Shown here: piece after piece, positions 63,798 through 64,000 of the stretch
Layout of the letters: each line of letters begins with the position of its first letter
Numbering within the stretch: the stretch's first letter is position 1
Assembly: GCA_940337035.1 (NCBI GenBank)
Contig: CALNHX010002993.1
Coordinates: 62,001-126,000 of the forward strand
DNA length: 64,000 bases
Direction of reading: 5' to 3'
Origin: Agriotes lineatus
Lineage: Eukaryota; Arthropoda; Insecta; Coleoptera; Elateridae
Made by a program: the position numbers and the translations under genes
The notes under the pieces: model-generated
The model's input: only the letters and a program-made list of their open reading frames with translations
What the model was told of the DNA's origin: nothing
Database searches by the model: none

Positions 63798-63933
63798 AGG
63801 CCCCTACTTGTATAGGTATTCGAATACTTTCATTGTGTACTTGTACTCAGTACTCGATTACATTTTAAGCAAAGTATTTGTACTTGGTACTCGAGTACTT
63901 TTTATCTGTACTCAGAACAGCTCTGATGTCAAT

Positions 63934-64000
63934 CAGCTTTCAAGTAATAACAGTTCATCTGTAAATTGTACATTAACTGTTTTATTAAGGCATTGTAACA
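63934..64000. other. PHRF1 intron continues
   Basis: Sequence right of the hAT target duplication. No acceptor or exon is recognised before the window ends. Confidence 0.6.

Larger units (their letters stand above)
55324..63804. mobile_element. Giant palindromic element, two 3.83-kb arms
   Basis: Left arm 55324-59156 and right arm 59357-63804 are inverted copies; after removing a 611 bp insertion in the right arm the lengths agree within about 10 bases. Spacer 59157-59356 is unique. Long matching frames in the arms differ by zero or one residue. Ends are GGGTCTAGGACACAACC and its near complement. TACTTGTA flanks both sides (55316-55323, 63805-63812), but the host repeats contain this word elsewhere, so it is only supportive. 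No transposase found. Resembles foldback (FB/Galileo-like) architecture. Confidence 0.88.
59357..63804 (+). repeat. Right arm of the giant palindrome
   Basis: Mirror of the left arm plus an extra insertion at 61990-62600. A G/C homopolymer near the tip is 11 here and 9 in the left arm. Confidence 0.9.
54683..63925. mobile_element. hAT element with 8-bp target duplication, carrying a giant palindrome
   Basis: Starts CAGAGCTGTGCAGTACTTGA and ends CTGTACTCAGAACAGCTCTG. ATGTCAAT flanks both ends (54675-54682, 63926-63933). Both subterminal regions are made of GTACTCGAGTAC-type repeats (54695-54950; 63810-63912). Without the palindrome the element would be about 0.75 kb. A hAT transposase C-terminus relic remains near the left end. 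Confidence 0.88.

Noticed and set aside
55324..63804. Palindrome as a sequencing or assembly artefact
   Set aside because: Arms differ by an insertion with its own duplication and by point changes, and the flanks are intact hAT ends with a matching target duplication. Still worth a long-read check.

Overview
The window looks like the nuclear genome of an insect. It carries an intron-containing cytoplasmic ribosomal protein gene, a metazoan PHD/RING gene with GT-AG introns, several non-LTR retrotransposon types, hAT, piggyBac, Harbinger and pogo-like DNA elements, and GGTTAGGT-rich blocks of a kind seen in insect genomes. A beetle is my best guess, but nothing here proves the order.

Two host genes are visible. 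RpS13 lies on the minus strand at 565-1267 (three exons, complete). The PHRF1 orthologue, encoding a RING plus PHD nuclear protein, starts on the plus strand at about 8486 and is still running at the right edge of the window. Five coding exons are found (8477-8674, 8835-9556, 44637-45069, 50787-51225, 51334-53230). Every junction has GT-AG sites and keeps the reading frame. Almost everything from 9557 to 64000 is therefore PHRF1 intron, and it is full of transposons.

The 35 kb intron (9557-44636) contains, in order: palindromic MITEs; GGTTAGGT blocks; a LINE with an intact RT ORF (16.3-18.66 kb); a 791 bp hAT element with a perfect 8 bp target duplication, inserted into the end of a palindromic MITE that itself sits in the LINE tail; more foldback elements (20-27.5 kb); a mosaic of minus-strand RTE-like and CR1-like LINEs (27.6-37.6 kb) split by a 981 bp foldback; a 1.1 kb foldback; a pogo-like MITE; and a 3.1 kb TIR-bounded composite holding a 1.1 kb direct repeat and a tRNA-like segment. 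The next long intron (45070-50786) has decayed LINE pieces, a tRNA-like segment and a Harbinger-type MITE.

The most striking object is in the last intron. A 9.24 kb hAT-like element (54683-63925, 8 bp target duplication ATGTCAAT) contains a giant near-perfect palindrome (55324-63804). Its arms are about 3.83 kb each, separated by about 200 bp. Each arm carries a Gly/Tyr-type minisatellite, a piggyBac-like MITE flanked by TTAA, a small RING-finger ORF lacking one zinc ligand, and a 5S-rRNA-derived SINE near the tip. The right arm alone has acquired a further 611 bp insertion. Because the palindrome lies in a PHRF1 intron, the pre-mRNA should be able to form a very long double-stranded hairpin.
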